A stretch of 5,661 nt of DNA from SABY01 sp964612515 (lineage in GTDB: Bacteria > Bacteroidota > Bacteroidia > Bacteroidales > 4484-276), in the NCBI GenBank assembly GCA_964612515.1, contig CAZTCX010000213.1:1-5661 (forward strand). The letters run 5' to 3'. A program made the translations under genes and the position numbers. Positions 5,158-5,661 of this stretch are shown here, one piece after another (within the stretch, counting starts at the first letter, position 1; every line of letters starts with the position of its first letter). The notes beneath the pieces were generated by a model that was not told the DNA's origin, ran no database searches, and worked only from the letters and a program-made list of their open reading frames with translations.

Positions 5158-5661
5158 ATGAAAAAACTATTAATCCTCTGTTTGACGTGCTTCATCACCG
5201 TTACCCTTTATCCGCAGCAGACTAAACAAATGCACATCGTCGGGAAGCCGCAGTTGCTGCCCAACGAGATGGTGGCCAAACAGGATGCAAATGGCGAGTA
5301 TGCGGCTGCGATACAGGTGATTTCTGAATTGGACGGCTTGAGTTATGATGCAAATGATGGCATGGTTACCGGCATCGATCATTGGCCGGGGAAAGATATG
5401 GTGTACGTAACCCACCGCGAACGCATGCTTTATGTTTATAAACAGGGCTACGAACCCTTCAAAATTATCCTTTCTGATCATGGCATCGTTTTGAAGTCGC
5501 GGCAAGTGTGGGAAGTCAAAATCTCCGGCGAAGAAACCGCCGATGTGCTGCCGGTTACTTTCCGGTTTACACCTGAAGATGCGACGCTGGTTATTGATGG
5601 AAAAGCTGCCGGAACTTCCTCCACACAAAGCCTTGCTGTGGGGCAGCATGCCGTCAAACTT
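5158..5661 (+). CDS. Exported PEGA-domain protein, C-terminus cut by window edge
   Basis: The ATG at 5158 opens a frame of 168 residues without a stop that leaves the window. Residues 1 to about 20 (MKKLLILCLTCFITVTLYPQ) form a Sec signal peptide: two lysines, a hydrophobic core and a QQ-rich exit. The two cysteines do not sit in a lipobox, so signal peptidase I processing is expected. Residues 25-130 form a beta-rich stretch with no certain domain match; residues 91-128 run from VTHRERMLYVYKQGYEPF to VWEVKI. Residues 133-168 (FRFTPEDATLVIDGK, then G152 and GQHAVKL) look like the first half of a PEGA beta domain, commonly found in surface or periplasmic proteins. Related Bacteroidota proteins often continue into further PEGA copies, TPR/Sel1 repeats or a formylglycine-generating-enzyme-like domain; that part is unseen. 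It has its own promoter candidate and is separated from the sugar operon by 450 bases, so a shared role is not implied. Confidence 0.8.
   Translation, partial: MKKLLILCLTCFITVTLYPQQTKQMHIVGKPQLLPNEMVAKQDANGEYAAAIQVISELDGLSYDANDGMVTGIDHWPGKDMVYVTHRERMLYVYKQGYEPFKIILSDHGIVLKSRQVWEVKISGEETADVLPVTFRFTPEDATLVIDGKAAGTSSTQSLAVGQHAVKL

Noticed and set aside
5170..5649. Minus-strand 159-codon frame
   Set aside because: Antisense to the PEGA gene, which has a signal peptide, a promoter candidate and a recognisable domain in the opposite direction.

Overview
The window looks like a draft or metagenome-assembled scaffold from a member of the Bacteroidota. The reasons are: start codons preceded by A-rich leaders instead of Shine-Dalgarno sequences; candidate promoters of the TTTG / TAnnTTTG type; protein families typical of the phylum; coding DNA of balanced composition separated by AT-rich, repeat-laden intergenic DNA; and a run of exactly 100 N, the conventional placeholder for an unsized scaffold gap.

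Layout. From the left edge to 881, minus strand, lies a nearly complete S66-family LD-carboxypeptidase (cut at its C-terminus). From 882 to 1134 is AT-rich intergenic DNA with two overlapping, oppositely directed promoter candidates, a degenerate AAATCAAT repeat and a palindrome that runs into the gap (1135-1234). From 1402 to 4707, plus strand, is a tightly overlapping three-gene unit: a FucP/NagP-type sugar MFS transporter, a sugar-phosphate nucleotidylyltransferase and a NahK-like anomeric sugar kinase. From 4708 to 5157 is a 450-base intergenic region full of short tandem and inverted repeats. From 5158 to the right edge is the start of an exported PEGA-domain protein, cut by the window.

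How the genes fit together. The three overlapping genes make a coherent scavenging route: the transporter imports a sugar, the kinase phosphorylates it at C1, and the nucleotidylyltransferase activates the sugar-1-phosphate to a nucleotide sugar. The kinase resembles bifidobacterial N-acetylhexosamine 1-kinase (NahK), so an N-acetylhexosamine is the best substrate guess, but the sequence does not fix it. The divergent LD-carboxypeptidase is a peptidoglycan-recycling type of enzyme. This makes recycling of cell-wall amino sugars an attractive but unproven reading, weakened by the unsized gap between the two. I see no CRISPR array, rRNA or tRNA gene, or transposase gene, and no clearly novel system. 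The most unusual points are the proposed salvage unit, the loss of the FucP proton-coupling acids in the transporter, and the dense repeats at 4734-5021.
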